Below, piece after piece: positions 12,336 to 24,148 of a DNA stretch of 64,000 nt (the stretch's first letter is position 1; every line of letters begins with the position of its first letter). The notes beneath the pieces were generated by a model that was given only the letters and a program-made list of their open reading frames with translations, was not told where the DNA came from and did not search any database. The DNA is from Lineolata rhizophorae (Eukaryota; Ascomycota; Dothideomycetes; Lineolatales; Lineolataceae). A program made the position numbers and the translations under genes. The stretch is taken from NCBI GenBank assembly GCA_010093515.1, contig MU001679.1, forward strand, positions 753,859 to 817,858, given 5' to 3'.

Positions 12336-14171
12336 AAGTAGTACGTGAAGAGTGAAGGTGAACGGCGAAGCCCAAAAGGACAAAAAAACGAAGGGACTCG
12401 TCGAGGCCGTTGGCTTGCAGAAAGGGACCCTAGAGTCAATCTCGACGAACTCGGCGCGACCTGCGAGGATGACGCCAGGGCTGGCCCGTACTAATACTCC
12501 GGACTCTGAGGGAGGGCGGCGGCAGAGCGCTCTTGGGACCCGGACTCAGCAGAGCATCGGGAAGAGAGGCGAGGGAGGGAGGGAGGGAGGGGCGGCGCCG
12601 CGGCGGACCGACGACGAAGGCGAAAAGGTAGCAGGGGGAATGAGGGCGGGCGGACGGGGCGGGCGACACCGGCGAGGAAGCGAACAGATCCTTCAAGTTC
12701 ACACGATGGGGGAAGAGAAGAAGTTCCTCGCGGGGCACTATAAATTTGGTCGATCCGGTTAAAGTCGCCCTCGCCCGGGACCGCGCGCGAGAGCTGGACG
12801 AGAGCGTACGCACAGAGGCAGCCGGCGGAGGAGCAGCCCAGCGACAAAGCACAGACGAGTTGGAACCTGCTGCGGGTCAGACCACCCTGCCTACCCGCCG
12901 CTGGAAGCCCATGGGCGACTGAGTCCGATATTCCCTCCCCTGCCGGCCACCTCCCTCCCCCCCCCCTCCCAGGTACATAGTCCCCCAGGTCCCGTCTTAA
13001 GAGGCCGCCAGCATTCATGGGGAGGGCCAGGTGTGCGCCAACGCCGGCCGGCGCGCCCGTCCAGAGGGCAGCTTTGTTACACCACGTACCCCGAACGGGA
13101 CTGTTCTCGAAACTTTTAGCACCACGCAGGTTCGAGCGCCGGACAGGGATGGTGGCCGGGCAGACGCAACGCCTGCCCACCACCCCCTACCCTCGCTCGC
13201 CCGCCTATAACACCAGATAGGCAGGCGGCGAATGAGAAGGCGGTGGGCTACCAAGTGTGCCAGCGGGCCGTACAGGCGCCGCCATGAGCACGAAGGAGCT
13301 TGTAGAATCGGACCCGACGGGACCTGCATACCATTGCCGGGGACGAGAGACTCGACCGAGAACGCGAGAGGGGGAGGGAAAAGGGAATTGGAGGAGTGCC
13401 CTGGTGGAGCGTAGGGCAGACGGAAGAGGCGCAGAGGCGCAGAGGAGCAGGCGGAGGAAGCGTAGGACGTGGAGGGGGGGAGGAGCAGGAGGGGGGTCGG
13501 CCTCGGGCTCTGGGCTGGCGGGCCGTCGAGGAGGGGAGGGGTCGCGGGCAGCATCTCGCGCATGCATGGCATGGCGATGGCGGCGCAACTGTTAGGGGAC
13601 CAGCCGCACCCTCCCCGTAGCTTTCTCTCGCGCGCTCTCTGCCTCCCTCTCGCGCGCGCGCTCTCCGTCTCTCAGCAGCTGGCTGGCGCCGGCGGCGGGC
13701 ACCGGGCAGCGGAGGGGCGGCACCTGACCTCGAGAGCGCCGGTTGATCGGGGGGGGGGGGTGCTCCCGGCCTGTGGCGCGCGCGCGCTCTTCGCGCTGGC
13801 AGGGCCCGAGGGGCCCCTGTCCGGTGCCTTGCCTGCGTGCCTGCCTGGCAGGGCCGGCGCGGGCCAGGGCCGGCGGCGCCAGGGCCAAGACAGAAGGGCT
13901 GCCGGGGGGAAGTTTGGGGGCGCGCGGCGGAGACGGGAGGGATTGGCGCGGGCGTTGGCGCTCAGGGCGGGCGGCGCAGGCCAGACGGCGGCCGGGCCAC
14001 GGCGTCTCGGCTGCGGGGCGCTGGATATGACAAGCTCCCCGCCGCCGCCCGCTAGCGATATTATCCACGACCCGGCACGCTGTTCCTGTGCGCCTGTGCC
14101 ATGCCGGCCGCGCGCCTGCCCTGCCCTGCCCTGTCCTCTGCCCGTGAACAACCCAGCCGGTGAGCACAGCA

Positions 14172-14213
14172 GCAAGCAAGCAAAGCAAGCAAGCAGGCAG
14201 GCAGGCAGGCAAG
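14172..14213. repeat. CAAG/CAGG tetranucleotide repeat
   Basis: Tandem CAAG units are followed by CAGG units, with one imperfect unit (CAAAG). It lies in the non-coding region and is compatible with slippage. Confidence 0.85.
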
Positions 14214-17200
14214 CCCATGGACCGCCCAACGGTACCTCTGCCCTCCGGCCCGTCTTCTCCTGCCATCCGCCGGCCAGCACCCGTCTTGCCTGTACCTGTA
14301 ACCGCGCCTTCCCCCCGGTTCAAAACGCCCCGTTTCGTATCGTATCGCGGGGAAATCGCGCTCTGGGGTGCAGCCGACGGCCCTCGAACGGAGGAGGACG
14401 ACGACGACGACGATGGAACGAGGCTTGCCGCATTTGGGGGGGCCAAGGTCGCCAAGGCCCGGGGCGCGCAGTAGGTAGAGAGAGCAACTGGAGAACGGAG
14501 CAAAAGAGGATCGAGCCGCGTGCCTTAGCAGAGCAGCCCACCCACTCCGTCTCTCGCTCACTGAGTCTCTGCACCCGCTCAGGAACACCCGACCGGCCCC
14601 TGCGCAACGTCAGCCGTAGCAGCAGCAGCGGCACAGGCACAGGCACCGCAGCGCAGCCTTTGGTCGACGGCCTCCCGCGCCGCTCCCCGCCCCGCCGCGG
14701 CTACTCGCACACATACATGCGCGCCCCAAGGCCGACTGCAGCCGGGCGAGCGGGCGAGCGGGCGAGCGGGCGGGCGACCATCTGCTGCGCGCGCTCCTCC
14801 AGCCGGCCGTTGCACGGTGGCCGCGGCTAGCTGCTGCTGCCGCCGCTGCGACGCGCGCCGCACGAAGGAGGTACATATGTGCCCAGGTCCATTGGCAGTG
14901 GTGGCAGTATGAAGGAGGTAGGTATGTAGTGGGTACGGAGTGCTGGCGGGGCGCCAATTCCGCTCGGCTGTCAGTGCTGCTGCTGCCATGCCGGCGCCGA
15001 CGCCGACGCAGGTGGACTGGGCGTCCGGCGCGCTCGCATCTCGCACACACTGCCGTCTAGGTTAGGTACCTACATACGTGGTATGTAAGTGCGCGGATTC
15101 GCACGGAGTGGGTTCGTGTTGATCTCGCTAGCCCGATATCCCTCGCGCCGAGCGGAGGAGGCTTGATCGGGGCGGCTTGCGGCTTGGGTGGCGTCGCCGC
15201 CACGGCGCGGGCATTTCCCTTCCCGCCCGCGGGAAGCTCCAATGGGCAAAGCCGCAACGAGATCGATCCCCCCCAACGGCCGCCCGCTCATACCTATGCA
15301 CGATCGAGCAGAAAAGTTCGAAAGAGGGTTGCGTAGAGCTGGCCGCGCTCTCGCGCACATCCTCCGCTAACCTTTCCTAGCGCTTCTCCCTAAGATCTCA
15401 GGGACCAAACTATGTAGCCGCCACTCGAACTAGTCGAAAAGAACATTCTTAGATCCAACGTCTTTTTCTGTACGTATGCACATACTGTAGGTAGATATGT
15501 ACGTAGGTCTCGCCCGCTCACGTTCGGCCCGCTCCGGACTCGCGACGAGAGGGGAAGGAGAGCGGCCTGCCGGCCTGTTGGATGGTCGAACTAACGCAGC
15601 ACCGCCGGCGATCGCATGTGCAGGACGCCGTTAAGGGCGCAAAGGGCGCATCGATCGTCCTATCGTCAGTCGTCGTCAACGGTCGGACCCGCCTCGCCTG
15701 CATGCTACGTACGCATGTAGCCATCTTGGCTCTTTTCTTTTCGTTGCTTTTGATTCCTGCCTGCCAAGGAGCGAGCGCAATGCGCCCGGGCAGAGCCCCG
15801 TCGCGTTTGCGGGTCCTACATAGGCCGGCTGCAAATGCCCTCGAAGCGCCCTGGGGCGCGAGCGCGCTGGCGTTCGCATTTCGCGTTTTCGCGTTTGCGC
15901 CGTGCGCGCCGGCACCGCCGTCGCGGGCAGGTGAACCGCCGCGTGCTGTAGTGAGTTGAGTAGTTGGCCCGTACTGTGCTGTGCCCTCCGGGCAAAGCGG
16001 GGGGTGGGCGCGCGCTGGCACCGGCGCAGCCGTGCAGCTGCAGGCCAGCCCAAACGGGCAGGCCGGTTTGACGGACAAGCGGGAACAGGTCAGTTGCAGG
16101 CGCCTCTCTCTCTCTTTCTCTCTCTGCGCGCTGTGCGCTCTGTCCGTCTGCCATCCGCCATGTGCTTGCTGCTTGCTTGCTCATGCTGCTCTCGACCGCC
16201 TGCCCTAGCCCGCAGGAAGGCCGGGGGCCGTCGAGCGAGCGAGCGGACCTACCAAGTGACCTGCCAAGGCGGTCGGTAGTCAGATCGGTGGCTGGCAAAG
16301 TCATCGTCACTGGCGAGCTAGTCGCTGTAGGGTCCGGGACCAGCCCCCCTGGTCCCTCCCTCGGCGGGCGGCGGCTACAATTTCCAGAACCTCGCTGCAG
16401 GGGCGATCGGTCGCCACTGGCCGTGATCGCTGCAGCCGCTTGCGCATCGAGAAGTGGGAGGAATGTGCGGCCGGCATTAGGTTGGAGCGAATGGGTAGGC
16501 GGAAACCCATCGACCTACTCCGTACTGTACGTACCGACGTGTACGTAGGTACTCACACCTCACGACAACCCGGCAGGGGCAAACACCCCCCGGCCCATTT
16601 CCTGCCATGATCCGCGGCCAGGAACGCCGTCCACAAAACGTCGCGCCCACAAGCGTTCGCGGCCGTGCCCGAACAGGATTGAAGATGGCTTGGCAGGCGT
16701 CTGCGACTGCCCCAAGAGTCCAATATTCCCCACCACCACCACCTACCTATACTAGGTGCGTAGCGTCGCGCGGACCGACAACGTCCGCGCGCGCGCGCGC
16801 GCATTCTCCCACACACTTCTCGCCGGAACGGCCATTTTCAGCTGCAAATGTTCACGTACGCTTCGGGGCGCGCTCGGGACTGCGTCGGGCCGTCGGTCGG
16901 CCGGCCGACAGGCCGGCCAAATCCGACGTTTTCCATCTTCGATACGCGCTATCGCTATTGGTTCCTTCGTTCTGATATCGGTGGGCAAGCGGGCTCGCGC
17001 GCCAATCCATCCCGTGCCATCGCAATCCCGGCGCATAGTCAAGAGCTTACCTAGGCATAAGATACTCTTCAGGTAAGTTCCTAGGTAGGCAGAGCCGAGC
17101 ACACACACACGTGTACACTCAAGTCACCCCGAGCCTGCCTCGGCCGGCCGGCTCTTGGAGGAAGGCAGAAAGAACAAACAGCACTGCTGGGGGTGAAGTC

Positions 17201-19371
17201 CAAATTTCCTTTTTCTCTGGCTTTTGGCCCGTTCAAGCTTTCCCCGCCGGTTATGCGCAAGCCGGGCTCGTTGGTGGGAAAAATCCCGGGTTCGATTCAG
17301 AAACACGCGGTTTGTAGGGAAGCAGGGGCTTTCGAAATGAAGAGAACAATCGCTTTTTTCTTCTTCTCTGCTTCTCCGCAGTCCGGAGATTATTTCGCGA
17401 TGAGCCTAGCGAGCAGCCGTCTCCAGGATTGCCGTGTGTGGAGTATATCGCTGGGCCAGGGCGGGTGTGGACGATGGGCATTTCCCCCCCCCGGCCGGCC
17501 CTGCCTACTACGTAGAAGGCTGGTCTAGGTACTGCCAGGCTGCTGGGATGACGAGATTTAGATGAGATGGGATCATGGATGGAGGGGGCGGGGAGACCGG
17601 GGGTGGGAAGAGGCGGATGGTGGTCAAGGAACCGCGGGGCCGCTCGCCGGCCTGAGAGTGGGAGAAAACACCCGCCTGCCGTGACACTGCAATTTCGCGC
17701 GGGGAAGGGCGCACGAGAGAGAGAATAAGGTGTGCGAGACGGAGGGCCGACGGGAAAAAGAAAGAGCGACCTACCGACCTCGTGAGAGGAGACTTAGCGG
17801 AGAAAAAACGGGAAAGAAAGCGGAGGCTGCGGCGTCCGCCCTTCCGGGCCCGGAGCGTGCTGACAAGTGCCTGATCCAACGAATTTTCAATACAATCGTG
17901 CAGTTGGACGTGCCGGGGGGACGGGGGGGGAGCGGATTGCTGGTGCGTGCAGTTGCGCGCATGCGGGCGGGGCGCGGGCGCGATTGCGGGCGCCCAGCCG
18001 TGTCGATTTGCGGGACTTTGCTGTGCCTGTGCCTGAGCACTGAGCGGTGCCTGTCCGGGGGGTTGTCTGGGGAGGGGAGGGGTGGGGGAAGGGGCTGGAG
18101 GCGCGCAGGGGTCCCGGGCGCTAGGCCCAGCAGCTGTCGTCTGCTGTCCTCGGACGCACCTGAGCAGGGCAGGTACCTAGGCGAGACATCGGTGCACACA
18201 TGCCAGGCCGACCTCGCGCGTGGAGAGGCGCGCCCGCCTGGCGAGAGCGACGGAAGGGGAGAGCCAAGGCAGATCGTCCGGGGGCTTCTCTCGCCCTGGT
18301 GCTACTGTGCCTGGGCATCGTGGCGGCCTCAGGTGGTGGTACGACTCCGGTCCGGTGTCTGGTGGCGGATGCCGTGGAGCCAGCGCAGGGCGGCGGGCGG
18401 CGGGCGGCGGACGGCGGCCCGAGGACGGGGACTGGGCGTGTTGTTGCGACGGGGAGAGGGAAGGGTACGTCCTGCCGTGTCGCGGCACGCGGCTCCTCGC
18501 AGGTCCGTTGCGTGTGGGGAGGACGAGCAGCGAGAGCAGAGGCTCGAGGGCCTAGCGCGGCAATACGTACCTGTTACGTACCGCGCCGGCCACGAGCGGC
18601 CGTCCAGCCGCGAGGGAGGCGCAAACGGGAGCGCGAGCGGGACCGGCCTCGGGCGGAGCGTCATCGCACGCCAGCGCTCGTCTCGCGGGCGGCGCTCCAG
18701 GCCAGGCCGGTGCCGAAGAGGCGTTGTCCGGGGCCCCCCGCCCCCCAAGGCAAGGGTCGGGAGTGGAGGAGGCGCAATCCTTCCCGCGGCTCGCGAGCGC
18801 CACGCCCGCCGCCAGCTGCTCGACATCAGCGATTGATCTGCGCAGCCTGCGGCTGCCGCTGACTTGCCGGCGGGCAGGTTCGCTGTGCCTGTCCACCGCT
18901 AGCGCCTGCCTGCACTCGTTAGCCTTAGCATCTCCCCCCTCCCCCCCCGCCCTGGGCCCTAGATCGCGAAACCTCCCATCAACCCCAGCGCCAAGTGGCA
19001 CCCCACAGCCCCCTACCACCGGAAAACCCTAGTCACGTACTCAGATGACTTGTCGGAGGTTTCAATGATCTGATCCCGATGGTTGAATGTGGTTATTTGT
19101 TATTTTCTTTTTCCCCTTTCTTTCTTTCCCGGCTCCATGCCAGGCAGTGGCCGGATACCGTACGCGCGCACGCGTGGACGCGTGAGCACCCAGCGTGCTC
19201 GTGCGGCCTGCTTCCCCGGACCCCGCCCCGCCTTGCCTTGCTACTACCGTACATGCTCGCTACCCGGACGTATTCAACCTGCCAAGTGACCGCCGCCTGA
19301 CTGGGGCATCTTGCTTCCCCGGTGCTGCTGCCGACTCGTGCTCGTCGCTGCTTATGCTCCTGCGGCATCGC

Positions 19372-21795
19372 TCATGCTGCGGCTGCTGACGCCGCCGCCG
19401 CCTGTGCGGGCTCCTCCTCCTCGTCCTGCTCGGCCCTCTGCCGCCGCGACTCCGCCGTGCCTGGGCTGCTGCCGGCCCGCGCTTCCTTTGCGCCGGATTC
19501 CATGTCGGCGCCGCCGCTCTCACCCCTGCCCCCTTCCGGCGCGTCCGTCACGCTCGCCATGTCCTCGCGCGTCGCCTCCACCACCGCGTTCGGCTCCACC
19601 AGCGGCGACAGGTTTTTGCCGTCTTCGACCTTGTCGAAGAGGCTGAGCTTCGTTTTGGCCGCGACCCGCAGCGTGGCCCACGTCTTGGCGTTCTTCTTCT
19701 CCAGGAGCGCCTCGCGCTCTGCGCCTTCTGCGAAATCCAGATCCAGCTCCAGGTTCTCAATTTCCCGCGTAAATGTCTCCATTGGGGGCGGCGCGTACCT
19801 GATCGCCCGTTAGCGGTCTATAGCCGTCAAGCGAAGGGGCCGCGTGCAGTGGTGGGGAAGACTGGGGTCATGGGGCTGGGGGTGTGCGAGAGGGAGGGGA
19901 ACACGGGGAAAAGGCGCGGAGAAGCATGTGGCCTTTACCGTTCTCGTGCCTTTAGCCCCTCAAGCCCGTGCACCGCGTCCGGGTCCGATAGAAACTTCAA
20001 GTCGAGCGCGCCCATGGCGGTTGGCCGCATACGTTTGTTTGCGCATGCCGATTGCGCGCTATCCGCCGCCTGCAGAAACTCGTTCGATGATGCGGGCTCC
20101 TGCGTAATTGGAGGGCAGTTTTCCAGCTTCCATCGGACCCAATTTTTATCTCGCGAGAGAACCGTATCCACCATGCGGTAGTAGAACTTTCCATCCGGAC
20201 CTTCCTGCAGATAATTTGCAATGGTGGCCTTCATGCCCAACGCCCACTCCGCCTGCGCGCGCGCTTAGCCCAAATTGTCGCGTGTAGTCAGGGGTTTTAG
20301 TGACCACCTACATCTTGTTCGCTCAAAACGTAATTGTACTGCAGCACACGCTGCGGGTTTAGGTGTGCCAGCCTCTTCTTCGATTTCTCCGTCAACGACA
20401 GCAAGAAGTCGATGAGTATAAGCGTCTGCACCAAAATATGCCGTTGAAACGCTAAATCGCTCAGCTATGCGCCTAGTTAGTTTTACACGGGTAAATGGAA
20501 GTTTGGGTGGAGGGGCCATCATCTCACCTCGAGTTTGAACAGATCCCTACTCGTGAGATACTTGGGATTGTACGTGCTCGCAAACTCGTCGTGCCTATCT
20601 TCCGCGCTCCGCTTGACGCCCCGAGCGCTGTCCGACTGCGCCTGGAGAACCTTAGGCACTTCCTTGAACTTTGCAATGGTGGCCTCCAAGCCTGCTTTGA
20701 ACTTTGCGAAATAATTCGCAGAGAAAAGTCGGCGCGGGTCCGAAAATGCCTCTTGCAAAGTCCAGAATACGGGGTATAGCTTGTCCGTGTCCATGCTTTT
20801 GCCACCATCGTCGCTTGCCGTCGGCTGAGAGACCGTGATCTTGACCGACTCATCAGGCGGCTTCACCGGACCGGATGTGTCCGCATCTTGCGCAGGCTGC
20901 TCGTCATCGCCTTGCTGTCCGTTTTCTTTTTGACCAGTGCTCTCGACGTCAACCTGATCTACCGACTCAGCGGGCGGCGTTTCCTCGAACGTCGTGACAT
21001 TCTCCGTGTGAAACTCGCCACGAAGGTTGACGGAGCTTCTATCTCCGAGCGGGAAGCACTGGAACAAGAACACGAAGACGCGTCCACAGAACACGGCATC
21101 CTCGGCGCGTGACAGGCGACGCAGGAGGTCATTGCACGACCGCAGCACTACCAAGTGCTTGTTCCTTTGGAAATCTTTCTGTGTCATGAAATCTTCTAAG
21201 TATCCGAGTTCATCTGGCCCCCAGTATTGATAGCTAGGGTTACTCACGGTAACAAGGCGCTCCCTTCGTGATTCAAGGTAGTCGAACACCTTCCTACAAC
21301 CGTCAATGCTCTGGCTATCCAGCAAGTCTTCGACGAGCCAGAACACGAGAGCCGGGTCGCATTGGTCTGGGATGGAACGTTAGCCCGGTGAACACGTCGA
21401 TATTTTATCGTCAGCATTATAGGGCCGTACCGCGGTCTCCCAGGATCTGGAGAATATCAAGTAGATTCCATACTTTGACAAAAGCAGGATCCTCGATGTT
21501 GGTGTGGGCCTTGGCAGGGGAAGTTAGCAATAGTTCCATAATAGTATTAGTCGTGAGCCGAGGTACTCACTACGACGTTATATTGCAGATTCCGTGCGGC
21601 TGTCTCGACTACAGCATTATGTGCGTGCCGGCTATCGGGCTCAGTGGCAGCGAGGAGCCCGTCGTCGCTCGCAAACTCGGACACGGGAAGTGGAGGCTCA
21701 ATGCTATTGCTCTGCTTGACCCGGCGAGCGCGTCCCAACAGATCCTCCAGGCGCACAGTCGCGGCCTCGACGGATGCAACCTCCGGGCCGGTCAT
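19372..21795 (-). CDS. THOC1: THO complex subunit 1 (THOC1/Hpr1 family)
   Basis: Component of the nuclear THO complex, which couples transcription elongation to mRNP packaging and export. Seven exons on the minus strand: 21795-21571, 21509-21431, 21366-21248, 21178-20528, 20464-20312, 20252-19939, 19798-19372; product 655 aa. Family blocks visible in order: RVKQSNSIEPPL, PAFVKVWNLLDILQILGD, VFDYLESRRE, LRSCNDLLRRLSR, FVFLFQCFPLGDRS, FHTENVTTFEE, YNPKYLTSRDLFKLE and HLNPQRVLQYNYVLSEQD. An acidic low-complexity insert (about residues 215-260) separates the N- and C-terminal halves, and the C-terminus is Glu/Ala-rich. The start is the ATG at 21795, with A at -3; an upstream in-frame GTG opening is not a start. 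The 69-nt intron at 21247-21179 has a length divisible by three and no stop; removing it restores the family alignment (LVT-KDFQ). The gene diverges from the Swi3 gene. Confidence 0.92.
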
Positions 21796-22682
21796 TTTCG
21801 CTTCTTCGTGGGGTAGACTGGGTTGAAACTCCGGCGGTTGTACCGCGGGCCTTAGTTTCACAGATATAAGAACGCGTCGCGTCGCGCTCGTCTACCCAGG
21901 AAACTACCCAGGGAGTAAGCGCGGGACATATACGACGGGTCAAGATGCCGATCCGTGCGCTTCGTCGGCGAGCGCGGCGAGGGCTCGACACGCCTGGCCT
22001 CAAACTAGGCGCGCACGGGTGTCCCCGCGGCGGCCGGCACCGGCAAGAGGTTGTTGTTCACTCCGATCGGTCACGCGGAGGTGCGGCCGGAGAAACTTGG
22101 CGATGGAGGGGCAGCTGGCGGCCTTGCGCGGACGGGCGCTCAAGCCGCGGGCGGCGCGTTGAGCTTAATGAGGGTCGTTGCGTTGTCGGCACGAAACGCT
22201 CCCGGCGCGTTGCGCTCGTACCTGGTGACTCGTTCTGCGGGATAGGACGCCTCGCGCGTTAATGCGAAGGAGCGAGACCTGAGACTGCGTGATGCCGTGT
22301 GTGCGAGAGCGCCGGCAGGTTGCGGCGGGGCTACCAACCTGGGAAGAGGTCAATCTCGCTGAGGGAGGAGGATGAAGTCGTTCGTGAATAATGCGCCACA
22401 GCAGCTAGGCGGAAGGCAAGCGCGACGGGCGCAGAGCTTGCTGCCCAAGAGGGCCTAGCGCCCGGGTCGCCGGCGCACGCGAAGCGAGACGCGTGGGAAA
22501 GCCCCGCTCCCCAACGCGCGTGAACGCGACCTTTGGAACACTCGCTCGCCGCCTCTCTTGTTCGCCGCCTGTCTCGCTCGTCGCCTGTACTGCGCAACTT
22601 AGCTTGCTCAAAATTGAAGGCTGCGGCTCCACCAAAATACTTACTGCGGAAAACTTGGTTTCCCTCGACGACTTCCTCAAAA
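21796..22682. promoter_or_regulatory. Divergent intergenic promoter region, THOC1/Swi3
   Basis: 887 bp separate the oppositely directed start codons of THOC1 and the Swi3 homologue, so both promoters and 5' UTRs must lie here. No gene is supportable inside. A TATA-like TATAAG occurs near 21865, but in plus-strand orientation. No specific factor sites are claimed. Confidence 0.6.
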
Positions 22683-23597
22683 ATGCCACCGCCTGTTAGC
22701 AATCTCGGCCGGGACGAGCTCGACGATCTCTTCAATTACGATGCCAATCTGGACGGCGCTTTGGGCGCCACCGACCAAGCGCGTTCGGACAATAAGCGAT
22801 CACAACAGGGTGGCACTGGCGATGACAACATAGATGTGGGAATTGACAAAGAAGTTGAAGTCGTGCGAAAGCGAAAGCAAGCTCCGAAACTAGACGCAGA
22901 GCTGTACGGTTGATGCTATTGGGATTGGACGTATTGGAAATGGCTAACTCTGCGAGCACAGTCTCCTGTCAGCAAATGGCATTCCGAAACTCCGCAGGAT
23001 ATCTAAGGAGCGGCTGCGATTCAAAGGCAAAGGCCACGAAGTTAGTCATGGCAGTTGGGCTTGCGAAAGAACGTGTGTTGACAAACATTACAGTATTCCG
23101 ATATTTCCCGTCTCCTGAACATGTATCAACTATGGCTGGACGAACTCTATCCCCGCGCCAAGTTCTTGGATGGTATCACCATGATCGAGAAAGCGGGCCA
23201 CACAAAACGAATGCAAGTCATGCGGAAGGAATGGATCAACGAATCGAAGCCAAAAGCACCAGGCGAAGAAGACATGGAACGGCTCGAAGATCTGGTTTCG
23301 ACAGAAGTCGCGGCAGAAAATCCAGAAGCAAAAGCAGAAAAGCAACAGGAGCCTCCTGAGGCGCAGACGCGGGAAAATGAGCAAGTTCCAGACAAAAGCC
23401 TGTCTCCTGCTGCTGGCGGGCCGGACGATGACGAACTCGATGCTCTGCTTGCTGAAGATGCTCAGCGTGAGGCTTCTGAGCAAACTAGCACAAAGCTAGA
23501 CTCCAGGCCAAAGCCAGCGGCTTCCAATTCCCTGTTTGGCGGAGGCGACGAATTTGAGGATGAGATGGAGGTTTTGGAAGGAATGGACATTCCATAG
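22683..23597 (+). CDS. swi3: Swi3/Csm3 replication fork protection subunit
   Basis: Homologue of the Swi3/Csm3/TIPIN protein, which with Swi1/Tof1 stabilises paused replication forks and supports the intra-S checkpoint. Exons 22683-22903, 22962-23040, 23094-23597; product 267 aa. The N-terminus carries an acidic motif (DELDDLFNYDANLD). The Swi3 core spans about residues 68-150, with PKLDAELLLSANGIPKLR, RFKGKGHEYSDISRLLNMYQ, WLDELYPRAKFLDGITMIEK and KRMQVMRKEWI. The charged C-terminal half contains DDELDALLAED and a second acidic end. The first donor GTACGG at 22904 was preferred over the nearby GTTGAT because it restores the conserved LLSANGIPKLR reading. The ATG has the context AAAATG. The whole domain is present. 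Confidence 0.93.
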
Positions 23598-23851
23598 TGG
23601 AGGCTCCTCATCGGAACCTTTTATCGTGCTTTTCACTTCATTTTGCATGGCGCGGCGTTCAATTGTCATTATTTATCGAGCTGTTTACCGTTATTCACTG
23701 CGTTAGAGATTAGACATGCTCAAATGGACTGTCACAGCGAGGCCATAAACATTCTGCACGTGGTGTAATTGAATTCTGACGGCAGCGTGCTTGAGTATAT
23801 AGCCGTTCATATGTAATTTAGAGCGTCGATGATTGTCCAATATATGTGTAA
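23598..23851. other. 3' flank of Swi3, nothing else seen
   Basis: AT-rich sequence after the Swi3 stop codon, presumably its 3' UTR and terminator. No gene is visible. Confidence 0.5.
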
Positions 23852-24148
23852 GCTGGGGAATAACGGGCTGCGCTCGCTTCGCTCACTGCTCGGATCTCGC
23901 TTCGCTCGCCCTTTGGGGGCTTCCTCAACTCCAAGGGGGAGGGGTTAGTACATAGCATACAACACAGCACAATGTATATACAGCATAACACAAGTTATAC
24001 AACACAGCACGAGGTATATAGCACAGCATTGGAAGAAATATATAATACCTTGAAAGATAGCTCCTGTAGGGACGGCGCGCGCGATGTGCGGTAGCCGAAT
24101 TTGTAGGTTGCTACTCGATGTATTCTTCATTACGCAACACCCTCCCTT
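23852..24148 (-). mobile_element. Probable LTR-retrotransposon relic (3' LTR end)
   Basis: Read on the minus strand, a polypurine tract AAGGGAGGG (24148-24140) is followed at once by TGTTG (24139-24135). That is the usual junction of polypurine tract and 3' LTR in Copia-type elements. The putative LTR then runs through TATA-rich sequence with two copies of an approximately 40-bp unit (about 23957-23997 and 23998-24030) containing ACAACACAGCAC and GTATATA. It continues into a GC-rich block with two copies of CTCGCTTCGCTC (23880-23925). The outer LTR end and target duplication could not be fixed, and no gag/pol remains. It lies between Swi3 and SKI2. The class assignment is inference from the junction only. 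Confidence 0.38.

Larger units (their letters stand above)
10759..19371. other. 8.6-kb gene-free region upstream of the homeobox gene
   Basis: This is GC-rich DNA without a supportable gene on either strand. Several long open frames exist (for example 13469-14830 plus, 13592-14503 minus and 17730-18836 plus), but their translations are Arg/Gly/Ala/Pro-rich, overlap one another in other frames, lack domains and splice logic, and look like chance openings in GC-rich sequence. The region holds many microsatellites and a scatter of TACGTA/CCTAGG/GGTACC-type palindromes (14.8-19.0 kb). It lies between the start of the homeobox gene and the 3' end of THOC1, so it most likely contains the homeobox 5' UTR and a very long promoter; long non-coding RNAs are possible. 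Confidence 0.55.

Noticed and set aside
13469-14830. Plus-strand open frame of 453 codons
   Set aside because: Arg/Gly/Ala/Pro-rich with no domain, overlapped by open frames on other frames and strands, and spanning microsatellites; expected by chance in very GC-rich DNA.
17250-17300. GGGTTCGATTCAG, a tRNA B-box-like word
   Set aside because: Flanking bases do not pair as a T-stem and no A-box or acceptor stem is present at the right distance.
17730-18836. Plus-strand open frame of 368 codons
   Set aside because: Low-complexity basic translation without motif or splice logic, with competing open frames opposite.
21796-21861. N-terminal extension of THOC1 to 21861
   Set aside because: The codon at 21861 is GTG; the ATG at 21795 has good context and matches the family N-terminus.
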